NCBI RefSeq assembly: GCF_021605415.1
Contig: NZ_WKEQ01000005.1
Coordinates: 62,001-126,000, forward strand
DNA from: Pseudomonas syringae
Lineage (GTDB): Bacteria > Pseudomonadota > Gammaproteobacteria > Pseudomonadales > Pseudomonadaceae
Direction: 5' to 3'
DNA length: 64,000 nt
Part shown: positions 18,015 to 26,912 of the stretch, piece by piece
How the letters are laid out: the number at the start of each line of letters is the position of its first letter
Position numbering within the stretch: the first letter of the stretch is position 1
Program-made: the position numbers and the translations under genes
Notes under the pieces: model-generated
Seen by the model: only the letters and a program-made list of their open reading frames with translations
Database searches by the model: none
Told to the model about the DNA's origin: nothing

Positions 18015-18497
18015 TCAGCAGTCGGTCAGACGCAGGAAAATCGCTGCCAGACGCTCGATCCCGGCCTGATCTTCGCTGCCGAATCGCGCAAGTTTCGGGC
18101 TGTCGAGGTCGAGCACGCCGATCAGGCGACCGTCCTTGACCAACGGCACCACCAGTTCGCTGTTCGAAGCACTGTCGCAGGCAATGTGGCCGGGAAATGC
18201 ATGAACGTCCTCGACCCGCTGCGTCTGCAACGTCGCGGCCGCTGCGCCGCAGACACCACGGCCGAACGGAATGCGCACGCAGGCGATCTGCCCCTGGAAC
18301 GGGCCGAGCACCAGTTCTTCGTTGCGATTGAGGTAAAAGCCCGCCCAGTTCAAGTCATCGAGCTGGTTGTAGAGGAACGCGGAAAACTGCGCGGCGTTGG
18401 CGATGAAATCGCGCTCGTCCGCCAGCAGCGATTCCAGTTGCGCGGCCAACATGCCATAACCTTCCAGGCCCTGGCCGCTTTGTTGCAAATCAATCAT
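18015..18497 (-). CDS. Free methionine-(R)-sulfoxide reductase (GAF domain)
   Basis: 160 residues, a single GAF domain of the YebR/fRMsr (MsrC) family, which reduces free Met-R-sulfoxide in the cytoplasm with thioredoxin. The family blocks NWAGFYL, GPFQG(Q)IACVRIPFGRGVCG and HIACD are present, with conserved cysteines in IACVRI, GVCG and IACD. I set the start at 18497, where the ATG overlaps the stop of the upstream ATPase gene (ATGA); the longer frame runs antiparallel through that gene. It ends one base after the convergent HD-GYP gene. Confidence 0.9.
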   Translation of the reverse strand: MIDLQQSGQGLEGYGMLAAQLESLLADERDFIANAAQFSAFLYNQLDDLNWAGFYLNRNEELVLGPFQGQIACVRIPFGRGVCGAAAATLQTQRVEDVHAFPGHIACDSASNSELVVPLVKDGRLIGVLDLDSPKLARFGSEDQAGIERLAAIFLRLTDC

Positions 18498-19384
18498 GCC
18501 TTGTGCTCCAGCAATTTCAGTCCCACCCAGTAACGGGCGAATTGGTACGCGCAACGTCCGTTGCGGTTGCCGCGGCCGGTGGCCCAGCGCACGGCGAGGA
18601 TGTCCAGTTCTTCGTCGCGCTGCCAGCTCAAGCCGGCCTTGGCTGCCAACTGGCCGATCCAGTGTTCGACGACGTTGAGGAAATGTTCTTGGGTAAACGG
18701 ATAGAATGACAGCCACAAACCGAAGCGATCCGACAGGGCAATCTTGTCTTCCACCGCCTCGCTTGGATGCAGCTCGCCATCGACGCGTTTCCAGTTCTCG
18801 TTGTCGCTTTCTTTCTCCGGCACCAGATGGCGACGGTTGGACGTGGCGTACAGCAGGACGTTATCCGGTGCCTGCTCCAGCGAGCCGTCGAGCACGCTTT
18901 TCAGCACGCGGTAATCGCCTTCGCCGGACTCGAACGAAAGGTCGTCGCAAAACAAAACGAAACGTTGTGGCAGCTTGGCGATCTGTTCAACGACCCGAGG
19001 CAGATCGGCCAGATGATCACGCTCGATCTCGATCAGGCGCAAACCGGCCTTGGCATGTTCCGCCAGCAAGGCACGCACCAGTGAGGATTTACCCGTGCCG
19101 CGTGACCCCCAGAGCAGCGCATGGTTGGCCGGCATGCCGTCGAGGAATTGCCGGGTATTGCGCCCCAATTGCTCCAGCTGCCGATCGACGCCGATCAGGT
19201 CGGACAGGCGCATGTCGAGGCTGACTTCCAGCGGTAGCAAAAAACCGCTGCGACCGTCACGCTGCCAGCGGGCGGCGAGGCAGGTGTCCCAGTCGATAAC
19301 AGGGCGAAGTGCCGGCAGCAGCGGCTCGATTCTCGCCAGAACCGACTCGGCGCGCTCAAGAAAAGCATTCAATCGGGAATCCAC
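18494..19384 (-). CDS. DUF815-type AAA+ ATPase
   Basis: 296 residues of the DUF815 family (YheA/YeaC-like predicted ATPases). Walker A is WGSRGTGKSS at about residue 93-102, and a Walker B-like LFCDDLSFE follows. Then come sensor-type TSNRRH and a C-terminal helical part. Function is not established. It is translationally coupled (ATGA overlap) with the free methionine sulfoxide reductase gene, a link I cannot explain by known biology. Confidence 0.88.
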   Translation of the reverse strand: MDSRLNAFLERAESVLARIEPLLPALRPVIDWDTCLAARWQRDGRSGFLLPLEVSLDMRLSDLIGVDRQLEQLGRNTRQFLDGMPANHALLWGSRGTGKSSLVRALLAEHAKAGLRLIEIERDHLADLPRVVEQIAKLPQRFVLFCDDLSFESGEGDYRVLKSVLDGSLEQAPDNVLLYATSNRRHLVPEKESDNENWKRVDGELHPSEAVEDKIALSDRFGLWLSFYPFTQEHFLNVVEHWIGQLAAKAGLSWQRDEELDILAVRWATGRGNRNGRCAYQFARYWVGLKLLEHKA

Positions 19385-19523
19385 GTCTTCTCCTCGGACA
19401 CATTCACAGTGATGATGGCGCTACAGACAATACGCAGGCCTGGCCACCCTTGTTACAAGGCAATTCGCCAACCCCGGTATTTACAGATGATCGGCTATGC
19501 TTGAGCAGCGAAGGGAAACGTAA

Positions 19524-21860
19524 GTGGTTCAACACTCCATGGACATCAAATTCACCCACCGGCTCTCTTATAAACAAGCACGGCTGGCCGTGCTGGTCGG
19601 GTTCATTCTGGGCACGCTGCTCAGCGTGCTGCAAATCGGCATCGATTATGCCAGTGAAGACGCCTCCATCAACCGTGAAATCCGGTCTTTACTGGAAATC
19701 AGCCACAATCCGGCTTCGCGCATCGCCTACAACATTGATGCCGAACTCGCGCAGGAGCTGGCGCTGGGCCTGCTGCGCTCGCCCGCCATCATCGGTGTGC
19801 GGCTGACCGACAACAACGGCACCCTCCTGGCCAACGTCAAGCGCCCGGGCCTGCAAAGCGGCTACCGGTTGCTCAGTGATTCGCTGTTCGGGGCCAATCG
19901 CCAGTTCGAAGACCGCCTCTACCTCGACCATTTGCCGAGTGAGTCCCTCGGTACCCTGCGCCTTGAAGTCGATACGTTTGCCTTCGGCAGCCGCTTTCTG
20001 CGTCGGGCGGAAGTAACCCTGCTCAATGGCTTCGCCCGCAGCCTGATCCTCACCGGCCTTCTGCTGGCCTTGTTCTACGTCATGTTGACCAAGCCGCTGG
20101 TGCGGGTTATCCGCGAACTCAGCGGCCGTGACCCGCGCAGTGCCGAACCGACCACACTTGAGTGCCCGGCGGGCCACGCCAACGATGAAATCGGCGTGCT
20201 GGTGAAAGTCGCCAATCAGCAGTTCGAAAACATCGCCACGGAAATCCAGCAGCGGCGCAACGCCGAAAACCGCCTCACCGAGTACCTTAGCCAACTCGAA
20301 GACATCGTCTCGACCCGCACCGCCGAACTTAAGGCGATTAATTCGCGTCTGAGCCAATCCAACGAGGAACTCGAAGTGGCGCGCAGTACGGCGCTGGACA
20401 TGGCCGAAGCGCGGTCGGCGTTCCTGGCCAACATGAGCCATGAGATACGCACACCGCTCAATGGCCTGCTGGGCATGATCGCCTTGTCCCTCGACGGTCC
20501 ATTGAACGCCGAGCAGCAACAACAACTGTCCATCGCCCACGACTCTGGCAAAGTGCTGGTCGAGTTGCTCAACGATATTCTCGATTTGTCGAAATTCGAT
20601 GCCGGCCAACTCGAACTGGAAAACATTCCATTCGATCTCGGATCGTTGATTGAAGACACCGCCAACCTGCTCTCGCAGAACGCGGCGCCGAGTGTCGAAC
20701 TGACCTGCCTGATCGCTCCGGACTTTCCGGCGCTGGTGCTGGGAGATCCGACCCGGGTGCGGCAGATTGTCAGCAACCTGCTGTCCAATGCGCTCAAGTT
20801 CACTCGCTTCGGCCGGGTCGATGTGCGCCTGTCGACACGCAAGGACGGCGTGCGCATTGAGGTCTGTGACACTGGCATCGGCATCGCCCGGGAAGCCCAA
20901 GTGAAAATTTTCCAGCCCTTTACCCAGGCCGGCGCCGGTATTACTCGCCAGTTTGGCGGGACCGGACTGGGCCTGGCGTTGACCTATAACTTGTGCGAGG
21001 CGATGCAGGGTCGCCTGACGATCAGCTCTGAAGTCGGCTTCGGCAGTCAGTTCTGCGCCGATCTGCCCCTACCCTGTCATACCCGCGCCGTGATGGTGCC
21101 GCCGCTGCAAGGCAGTGTGCTCGCGATCACCAATGCCAGCAGTGGCCTGGCGGAACTGCTGAAAACCTTGCTGCCAATCTGGGGTGTGGGGTATGAACAG
21201 CGCTCGATAGACGATTCACGGCTTGGGCTGGCGCCAGACGTGGTGATCACGGATTGCCCGGAATGCCTGTTCGGTTTGCGCCCGGCGCTCACCGCACCGA
21301 TCCTGCTGGTGACGGCCTATGGCAGTTTTCTGCCCACTGAAGAAGCCAGCGCCCTCGCGCCTTTACAACAACAGGCTCGACCGCTGGCGAGAAACGCGCT
21401 GTATCAGACCTTGCGTCGTGTGTTGCAACCGGAACTGGCACCGCAAACCGATCCGCACCTCGAAGCGCCGTCCAACCGCAGCCGCGGTCGAGTGCTGTTG
21501 GTCGAGGACAATCCGGTCAACCAATTGGTCGCCAAAGGCATGTTGAGCAAGCTCGGCTGTGAAGTGATCGTGGCGGCCCATGGCGCCGAGGCACTGGATC
21601 AACTTGAGCATGACGTCTTCGACCTGGTGCTGATGGACTGCAACATGCCGGTGATGGACGGCTACGAGGCCAGCCGACAGATTCGCCAAAGCGGGCGCTG
21701 GCCGGCGCTGCCGATCGTCGCCCTTACGGCCAACGCGATGTCGGAAGAGCGCGAGCGCTGTCGGGCGGCGGGCATGAGCGATTACCTGGCCAAACCGTTT
21801 CGCAAGGAAGAACTCGCCGCGCTGCTCGACCAATGGGTGCCGACTACGACAACGTCTTGA
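19524..21860 (+). CDS. sagS: Hybrid sensor kinase SagS
   Basis: 778 residues. Two membrane helices (~18-40 and ~170-192) flank a periplasmic sensor; then a HAMP-like linker with a coiled coil, HisKA (NMSHEIRTPLNG, His ~306), HATPase (SNALKF, DTGIGIA, GTGLGLA) and a C-terminal receiver (LLVEDNP, LMDCNMPVMDG, Asp ~705). The region between HATPase and receiver looks like a decayed receiver. The domain order and position next to ospR, gpx and msrB match P. aeruginosa SagS, which steers the motile-to-biofilm switch and acts through HptB and BfiS. GTG start at 19524 after AAGGGA; ATG at 19539 is the alternative. Confidence 0.88.
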   Translation: MVQHSMDIKFTHRLSYKQARLAVLVGFILGTLLSVLQIGIDYASEDASINREIRSLLEISHNPASRIAYNIDAELAQELALGLLRSPAIIGVRLTDNNGTLLANVKRPGLQSGYRLLSDSLFGANRQFEDRLYLDHLPSESLGTLRLEVDTFAFGSRFLRRAEVTLLNGFARSLILTGLLLALFYVMLTKPLVRVIRELSGRDPRSAEPTTLECPAGHANDEIGVLVKVANQQFENIATEIQQRRNAENRLTEYLSQLEDIVSTRTAELKAINSRLSQSNEELEVARSTALDMAEARSAFLANMSHEIRTPLNGLLGMIALSLDGPLNAEQQQQLSIAHDSGKVLVELLNDILDLSKFDAGQLELENIPFDLGSLIEDTANLLSQNAAPSVELTCLIAPDFPALVLGDPTRVRQIVSNLLSNALKFTRFGRVDVRLSTRKDGVRIEVCDTGIGIAREAQVKIFQPFTQAGAGITRQFGGTGLGLALTYNLCEAMQGRLTISSEVGFGSQFCADLPLPCHTRAVMVPPLQGSVLAITNASSGLAELLKTLLPIWGVGYEQRSIDDSRLGLAPDVVITDCPECLFGLRPALTAPILLVTAYGSFLPTEEASALAPLQQQARPLARNALYQTLRRVLQPELAPQTDPHLEAPSNRSRGRVLLVEDNPVNQLVAKGMLSKLGCEVIVAAHGAEALDQLEHDVFDLVLMDCNMPVMDGYEASRQIRQSGRWPALPIVALTANAMSEERERCRAAGMSDYLAKPFRKEELAALLDQWVPTTTTS

Positions 21861-22305
21861 TCTGACCGAGCAAATGATCGAGGCCGTCGCGCAAGTCGTT
21901 AAGGCGATCCAGATCAACACCGCTGTCGCACAACAGGCGCGCCTTGAGCGGCCCGACTTGCTCGCGCAACGCCTTCCCTGCCGGTGTCAGGCTCAAGTGT
22001 ACTTCGCGCTCATCCCGTGCCGAACGCTGACGCTGCACCATCTGCATCTGCTCCAGACGCTTGAGCAACGGCGTCAGGGTGCCGGAATCCAGCGCCAGAC
22101 GTTCGCCCAACGCCTTGACGGTAGGCTGCGGCGGCGCAACATCCTGCCATTCCCATAACACCAGCATCACCAGGTATTGCGGGTAAGTCAGGCCGAGCTT
22201 GTCGAGCATTGGCTTGTAGGCACGGATGACCGCCCGTGAAGCGGCGTACAGCTTGAAGCACAACTGACTATCGAGCTGCAGCGAATCGACAGACCACTTG
22301 ATCAT
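21844..22305 (-). CDS. ospR: Peroxide-sensing MarR regulator OspR
   Basis: 153 residues of the OhrR subgroup of MarR: the conserved N-terminal redox Cys16 ([12 protein letters not shown]), the [13 protein letters not shown] helix, winged helix ([17 protein letters not shown]) and the DER wing. In P. aeruginosa the homologue OspR represses the glutathione peroxidase gene and is relieved by oxidation. Here its start overlaps the stop of that gene (ATGA at 22302-22305). Its 3' end overlaps the convergent sagS by 17 bases. Confidence 0.9.
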   Translation of the reverse strand: MIKWSVDSLQLDSQLCFKLYAASRAVIRAYKPMLDKLGLTYPQYLVMLVLWEWQDVAPPQPTVKALGERLALDSGTLTPLLKRLEQMQMVQRQRSARDEREVHLSLTPAGKALREQVGPLKARLLCDSGVDLDRLNDLRDGLDHLLGQIKTLS

Positions 22306-22787
22306 TTGAGCAGGGCTTCAATCTCGCGGCTCAGATCCTGCGGCTTGGTGGCCGGGGCGAAACGCTTGACCAACTGGCCGTCCTTGCCGATCAGGAACTT
22401 GGTGAAGTTCCACTTGATGCCTTGGGAGCCGAGCAGACCCGGAGCGCGTTTTTTCAACTGGACGAACAGCGGATGGGCGCCCGCTCCGTTGACCTCGATT
22501 TTTTTGAACAGCGGGAAGCTGACGCCGAAATTCAGCTCACAGAATTCGGAAATCGCGCCCTCGTTGCCCGGCTCCTGCTTGCCGAACTGATTGCACGGGA
22601 AACCCAACACCACAAGGCCTTGATCCTTGTACGTTTGCCAGAGTTCTTCGAGTCCTTTGTATTGCGGGGTAAAGCCACACTTGCTCGCGGTATTGACCAC
22701 CAGCACGGCCTTACCGGCGAAATCAGACAGAGTCTTTTGCTCGCCCTTGATGGTGGTGCACGGGATATTCAGCAGACTGTCGCTCAT
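22302..22787 (-). CDS. Glutathione peroxidase family protein
   Basis: 161 residues. Catalytic Cys37 ([12 protein letters not shown]), Gln in [12 protein letters not shown] and Trp-Asn in [10 protein letters not shown] complete the family tetrad. Cysteine rather than selenocysteine, and the extra Cys in FPCNQFG, suggest a thioredoxin-linked peroxidase for hydrogen or lipid peroxides. Start at 22787 (MSDSLL). It forms an operon with ospR, with a strong palindromic operator 44 bases upstream. Confidence 0.93.
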   Translation of the reverse strand: MSDSLLNIPCTTIKGEQKTLSDFAGKAVLVVNTASKCGFTPQYKGLEELWQTYKDQGLVVLGFPCNQFGKQEPGNEGAISEFCELNFGVSFPLFKKIEVNGAGAHPLFVQLKKRAPGLLGSQGIKWNFTKFLIGKDGQLVKRFAPATKPQDLSREIEALLK

Positions 22788-22830
22788 GGTGCGCACTCGG
22801 AAATGAAGAGAAACGCAAACATAGCGATCA

Positions 22831-22852
22831 ATTGAATTGCACGCAATTTAAT
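22831..22852 (-). promoter_or_regulatory. Candidate OspR operator
   Basis: AATTGCACGCAATT (22835-22848) is a perfect inverted repeat, and the dyad extends to 22 bp with a single mismatched pair. It lies 44-65 bases upstream of the glutathione peroxidase start, the first gene of the ospR operon. Its core TTGCACGCAA differs by one base from TTGCGCGCAA in the ohr promoter of this same window. Confidence 0.7.
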
Positions 22853-22940
22853 TAATCGACACGCCCCCCTTCCGCAGCTCCTACAGGGGGGCGTATGCAT
22901 CCATGGATACGGGCACAGGTCGGTTTGTGCAGGGGCCGCG

Positions 22941-23336
22941 TTATTCGCGCGGTTCCAGGTTCAGGCAGACCGAGTTGATGCAGTAGCGCAAGCCCGTCGG
23001 CGGCGGGCCGTCCGGAAACACATGGCCCAGGTGCGCATCGCAACGGGCACATTTCACCTCGGTACGGATCATGCCGTGGGTGGTGTCACGGATTTCGGTC
23101 ATGGCGCTTTCGCCGATCGGCGCATAAAAGCTGGGCCAGCCGCAGCCGGAATCGAACTTGGTCTTGGAGTCGAACAGCGGCTCATCGCAGCAGACGCAGC
23201 GATAAACACCGTCGGTTTTGGTGGCGTTGTATTTGCCGGAGAACGGTCGCTCGGTCGCGCTGAGGCGGCACACCTCGTACTGCTGCGGATCGAGCATGGC
23301 TTTCCATTCTTCCAGGGTTTTTTCCAACTTTTCCAT
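22941..23336 (-). CDS. msrB: Peptide methionine-(R)-sulfoxide reductase MsrB
   Basis: 131 residues. Zinc ligands Cys47/Cys50 and Cys96/Cys99, catalytic Cys119 in RYCINS and possible resolving Cys65 in GCGWPSF are all present. It repairs oxidised methionine in proteins with thioredoxin as donor. Three start codons stand in a row (GTG-ATG-ATG, 23342-23334); the last gives the usual MEKLEKT N-terminus and suits the TGAGGT ahead. It is upstream of and parallel to the gpx-ospR pair. Confidence 0.94.
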   Translation of the reverse strand: MEKLEKTLEEWKAMLDPQQYEVCRLSATERPFSGKYNATKTDGVYRCVCCDEPLFDSKTKFDSGCGWPSFYAPIGESAMTEIRDTTHGMIRTEVKCARCDAHLGHVFPDGPPPTGLRYCINSVCLNLEPRE

Positions 23337-23559
23337 CATCACACCTCAGCGGCTGAAAAAGCCCGATCTGTACCTTTTCCACGGATCGGGTGGCACGTAT
23401 GATTGCGCCTCGTTACTCGCCAGTCTGGCAGCGGGATCCCATGCATTCAAACGGATTCTGGCGACCAGGGTTCATGGCTTTGCCTGCGCGATGTCGCAGG
23501 ATTCCCAGCACGGTTGTCCATCCGCCGCCTGGATCGTTCATTTTCAGGATCACAATGCC

Positions 23560-24771
23560 ATGCAGTTCAGCAAATCGAACAAGCTCGCCAACGTCTGCTA
23601 CGACATTCGCGGCCCGGTGCTCAAGCACGCCAAACGCCTGGAAGAGGAAGGCCAACGCATCCTCAAGCTGAACATCGGCAACCCGGCGCCGTTTGGTTTC
23701 GAAGCGCCGGAAGAAATCCTCCAGGACGTGATCCGCAACCTGCCGACCGCCCAAGGCTACAGCGATTCCAAAGGCCTGTTCAGTGCGCGCAAGGCCGTCA
23801 TGCAGTATTACCAGCAGAAGCAGGTCGAAGGCGTCGGCATCGAAGACATCTACCTGGGCAACGGCGTGTCCGAACTGATCGTGATGTCGCTTCAGGCGCT
23901 GCTCAACAACGGCGATGAAGTGCTCGTGCCCGCCCCGGATTATCCGCTCTGGACGGCAGCCGTCAGCCTGGCCGGCGGTAACCCGGTGCATTACCTGTGC
24001 GACGAGGGCGCCGACTGGTTCCCGGATCTGGCCGACATCAAGGCGAAGATCACGCCGAATACCAAAGCCCTGGTGATCATCAACCCGAACAACCCGACCG
24101 GCGCGGTGTACTCGAAAGAGTTGCTGCTGGGCATGCTCGAAATCGCCCGCCAGCACAATCTGGTGGTGTTCTCCGATGAAATCTACGACAAAATTCTTTA
24201 CGACGATGCCGTGCATGTCTGCACCGCTTCGCTGGCGCCGGATCTGTTGTGCCTGACCTTCAACGGTCTGTCGAAGTCTTACCGCGTCGCGGGTTTCCGC
24301 TCCGGCTGGATCGCGATTTCCGGCCCCAAGCACAACGCCCAGAGCTACATCGAGGGCATCGACATGCTGGCCAACATGCGCCTGTGTGCCAACGTGCCGA
24401 GCCAACACGCCATCCAGACCGCGCTGGGCGGCTATCAAAGCATCAACGATCTAGTGTTGCCTCAGGGCCGCTTGCTGGAACAGCGCAACCGCACCTGGGA
24501 ATTGCTCAACGATATTCCCGGCGTGAGCTGCGTCAAGCCGATGGGCGCGCTGTATGCCTTCCCGCGCATTGACCCGAAAGTCTGCCCGATCCACAACGAC
24601 GAGAAATTCGTCCTCGATCTGCTGCTGTCCGAGAAACTGCTGGTGGTACAAGGCACGGCGTTCAACTGGCCGTGGCCGGATCACTTCCGCGTCGTCACAT
24701 TGCCACGGATCGACGATCTGGAAATGGCCATCGGCCGCATCGGCAACTTCCTAAAGTCCTATCGCCAGTAA
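23560..24771 (+). CDS. alaA: Alanine-synthesising aminotransferase AlaA-like
   Basis: 403 residues, fold-type I PLP aminotransferase close to E. coli AlaA (YfbQ), which makes alanine from pyruvate and glutamate. Visible motifs: NGVSELI, the NPNNPTGAVYS loop, DEIYDKI and the PLP lysine in FNGLSKSYRVAGFRSGW. Start at 23560 (MQFSKSNKLANVCYDIRGP), as in E. coli AlaA; the open frame upstream is only non-coding extension. A hairpin (24780-24809) follows the stop. Confidence 0.92.
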   Translation: MQFSKSNKLANVCYDIRGPVLKHAKRLEEEGQRILKLNIGNPAPFGFEAPEEILQDVIRNLPTAQGYSDSKGLFSARKAVMQYYQQKQVEGVGIEDIYLGNGVSELIVMSLQALLNNGDEVLVPAPDYPLWTAAVSLAGGNPVHYLCDEGADWFPDLADIKAKITPNTKALVIINPNNPTGAVYSKELLLGMLEIARQHNLVVFSDEIYDKILYDDAVHVCTASLAPDLLCLTFNGLSKSYRVAGFRSGWIAISGPKHNAQSYIEGIDMLANMRLCANVPSQHAIQTALGGYQSINDLVLPQGRLLEQRNRTWELLNDIPGVSCVKPMGALYAFPRIDPKVCPIHNDEKFVLDLLLSEKLLVVQGTAFNWPWPDHFRVVTLPRIDDLEMAIGRIGNFLKSYRQ

Positions 24772-24779
24772 TCGGCCAG

Positions 24780-24809
24780 CAGTGCGCAACGGCTCAACGT
24801 TGCGCACTG
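24780..24809 (+). terminator. Hairpin after alaA, probable terminator
   Basis: Perfect 11-bp stem with an eight-base loop, nine bases after the alaA stop. Only a weak T-rich tail (TCTGATT) follows, so termination may be partial or the element may just protect the 3' end. Confidence 0.6.
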
Positions 24810-25000
24810 TCTGATTCAGCAACACTTCTGCCGATCTCATTTTCGAACGCCTTCTACACTTGCGATGCATGTGCTCCAAAGCATGCCTGCTCAATGGGCG
24901 ACGGGTGCGGACGGGGTGCTTTGCACCCGGTTCGGCCTGTAGGACATGTCCGATACTATGGCGAATTTGCTGTAGGACACAGTTTGAAATAGTCACCCGG

Positions 25001-25029
25001 TTGAATAGCCCGGTGCCGCACCTTATATA
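25001..25029 (+). promoter_or_regulatory. Candidate htpX promoter
   Basis: TTGAAT (25001-25006), a 17-base spacer and TATATA (25024-25029) form a plausible sigma-70 promoter ending 45 bases before htpX. I do not see a clear sigma-32 -10 (CCCCAT), although htpX is heat-induced in E. coli. Confidence 0.55.
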
Positions 25030-25074
25030 CCCCGCAGTACGCTACATCTTTAGCATGAGGAGATTTCTACAACC

Positions 25075-25962
25075 ATGATGCGCATCCTGCTGTTTTTGGC
25101 CACTAACCTGGCGGTCGTGCTGATTGCCAGCATCACCCTGAGCCTGTTTGGCTTCGACGGGTTCATGGCGGCCAACGGGGTTGATCTCGACCTTAGTCAG
25201 CTGCTGGTTTTCTGTGCAGTCTTTGGTTTCGCCGGTTCACTGTTCTCGCTGTTCATCTCCAAGTGGATGGCGAAAATGAGCACCAGCACCCAGATCATCA
25301 CCCAGCCACGCACCCGTCATGAACAATGGCTGCTGCAAACCGTCGAGCAACTGTCGCGGGAGGCTGGTATCAAGATGCCCGAAGTCGGGATCTTCCCGGC
25401 TTACGAGGCCAACGCCTTCGCCACCGGCTGGAACAAGAACGACGCGCTGGTCGCGGTCAGCCAGGGTCTGCTCGAGCGTTTTTCGCCAGATGAAGTCAAA
25501 GCCGTGCTGGCTCACGAGATCGGCCACGTGGCCAACGGCGACATGGTCACCCTGGCGTTGATCCAGGGCGTGGTGAACACCTTTGTGATGTTCTTTGCTC
25601 GGATCATCGGCAACTTCGTTGACAAGGTGATTTTCAAGAACGAAGAAGGCCGGGGCATCGCCTACTACGTGGCGACCATCTTCGCGGAACTGGTATTGGG
25701 CATTCTGGCCAGCGCCATCGTCATGTGGTTCTCGCGCAAGCGCGAATTCCGTGCCGACGAAGCCGGCGCTCGCCTCGCCGGCACCAACGCAATGATCGGT
25801 GCTTTGCAACGTTTGCGCGCTGAACAGGGCCTGCCGGTTCACATGCCGGATACCCTGAACGCCTTTGGCATCAACGGTGGCATCAAGCAGGGCTTCGCCC
25901 GCATGTTCATGAGCCACCCGCCGCTGGAAGAGCGGATTGATGCACTGCGTCGTCGCGGTTGA
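25075..25962 (+). CDS. htpX: Membrane zinc protease HtpX
   Basis: 295 residues, M48 family. Two N-terminal membrane segments (~4-25 and ~38-58), the zinc motif HEIGH near residue 146, two further hydrophobic segments (~158-180 and ~195-218) and the downstream glutamate in [14 protein letters not shown]. HtpX works with FtsH in removing misfolded inner-membrane proteins. The ATG is doubled at 25075/25078; AGGAG lies about 12 bases before. A classic terminator follows. Confidence 0.95.
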   Translation: MMRILLFLATNLAVVLIASITLSLFGFDGFMAANGVDLDLSQLLVFCAVFGFAGSLFSLFISKWMAKMSTSTQIITQPRTRHEQWLLQTVEQLSREAGIKMPEVGIFPAYEANAFATGWNKNDALVAVSQGLLERFSPDEVKAVLAHEIGHVANGDMVTLALIQGVVNTFVMFFARIIGNFVDKVIFKNEEGRGIAYYVATIFAELVLGILASAIVMWFSRKREFRADEAGARLAGTNAMIGALQRLRAEQGLPVHMPDTLNAFGINGGIKQGFARMFMSHPPLEERIDALRRRG

Positions 25963-25978
25963 TTGATAACTGCAAAAT

Positions 25979-26009
25979 GGAAGGCCCGCAGTGATGCGGG
26001 CCTTTTTTT
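25979..26009 (+). terminator. Intrinsic terminator of htpX
   Basis: AAGGCCCGCA/TGCGGGCCTT stem with a short loop and a run of seven T, 17 bases after the htpX stop. Confidence 0.92.
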
Positions 26010-26033
26010 GGCTCAAAATTTCGCTGTTTCGCC

Positions 26034-26134
26034 GGCCCCATCGCTGGCAAGCCAGCTCCCACAGGGAATGAAGTGGAACACAGCATATGGGCCGCCAGTG
26101 AAACCTGTGGCAGCTGGCTTGCCAGCGATGAGGC
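26034..26134. repeat. Pair of REP elements in opposite orientation
   Basis: CCCATCGCTGGCAAGCCAGC...(26037-26066) and its reverse complement (26104-26132) form an inverted pair (a BIME-like unit) between htpX and tpm. Confidence 0.8.
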
Positions 26135-26152
26135 CGACCCGAACGATACAAA

Positions 26153-26809
26153 TCAGCGGGTTGAAATCCGATACACCCGTTCCTCAAGCCGCGTTACCCC
26201 CGCCTGCAAAAATTTCCAGCTCTCCCCCAGCACATCCTGCTCTTCCAGCACCTGTGCGTGCCAATACTCGCCCATCAAGCGTTGTACTTCAGAGTCTTCG
26301 ACGGCAAACGGCGGTCCGGACATCTGCGCCTGATCGTAATCCAGCGTGATCAGCAGCCCCTGCACTTTCGTCGGCAAGATACGCTGCAAGTGCGCCACAT
26401 AGCGCTCGCGCATCGGCGGTGGCAAAGCGATCAATGCTGCGCGGTCATAGATCGCCGCAAAGTCGGCGACATCCTCGGCAGTCAGTGCGAAAAAGTCACC
26501 GCACCACAATTCAATCGAACCACTGCGATAAACCTTGAATGCGCCCCGCTCGCCCACCTCGGGCGCCAATCGCTGCTCTGTGAAAAAATCCCGGATTGCC
26601 GTTTCCGATAATTCGACACCCAAGACCCGATGCCCCTGATCCGCCAGCCACAGCAGATCCAGACTCTTGCCGCACAGCGGCACCAACACTCGGGCTTGGA
26701 CAGAAACACCCAATTGCCCCCAGTACCGCTGCAGATAAGGATTCACGTCCGTCAGATGAAAACCGATCTGGCCCGACGCCCACTTCTTGTGCCAAAACTC
26801 CGGCTGCAT
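26153..26809 (-). CDS. tpm: Thiopurine S-methyltransferase
   Basis: 218 residues. The SAM-binding region [28 protein letters not shown] (~40-67) and the family motifs FWHKKW, WGDFFAL-like and [17 protein letters not shown] are clear. Bacterial TPMTs methylate thiols and, in pseudomonads, selenium and tellurium compounds into volatile forms. It diverges from the dioxygenase gene across 103 bases holding two possible regulator sites. Confidence 0.93.
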   Translation of the reverse strand: MQPEFWHKKWASGQIGFHLTDVNPYLQRYWGQLGVSVQARVLVPLCGKSLDLLWLADQGHRVLGVELSETAIRDFFTEQRLAPEVGERGAFKVYRSGSIELWCGDFFALTAEDVADFAAIYDRAALIALPPPMRERYVAHLQRILPTKVQGLLITLDYDQAQMSGPPFAVEDSEVQRLMGEYWHAQVLEEQDVLGESWKFLQAGVTRLEERVYRISTR

Positions 26810-26877
26810 AAATCACCTCAAAAATTCGATGAAAAAGCGCTAAAACTTATATTAGATTTAGATCAATGGTCTGACTG

Positions 26878-26893
26878 AAGATGGTGCCATCTT
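26878..26893. promoter_or_regulatory. Inverted repeat before the LigB-type dioxygenase gene
   Basis: AAGATGG-TG-CCATCTT, two perfect 7-base arms, 20 bases before the ATG at 26913 and downstream of any likely -10. It could be an operator or an mRNA leader hairpin covering the ribosome site region. No regulator is evident nearby. Confidence 0.45.
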
Positions 26894-26912
26894 AACGCTC
26901 AGGAACCCTTCC

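Larger units (their letters stand above)
24772..25074. other. Intergenic region alaA-htpX
   Basis: 303 bases. An 11-bp stem hairpin (24780-24809, CAGTGCGCAAC/GTTGCGCACTG) directly after alaA probably ends its transcript although the T run is poor. The htpX promoter candidate is at 25001-25029. The stretch between, rich in GGGTGC/GCACCC, shows no gene I can support. Confidence 0.6.
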
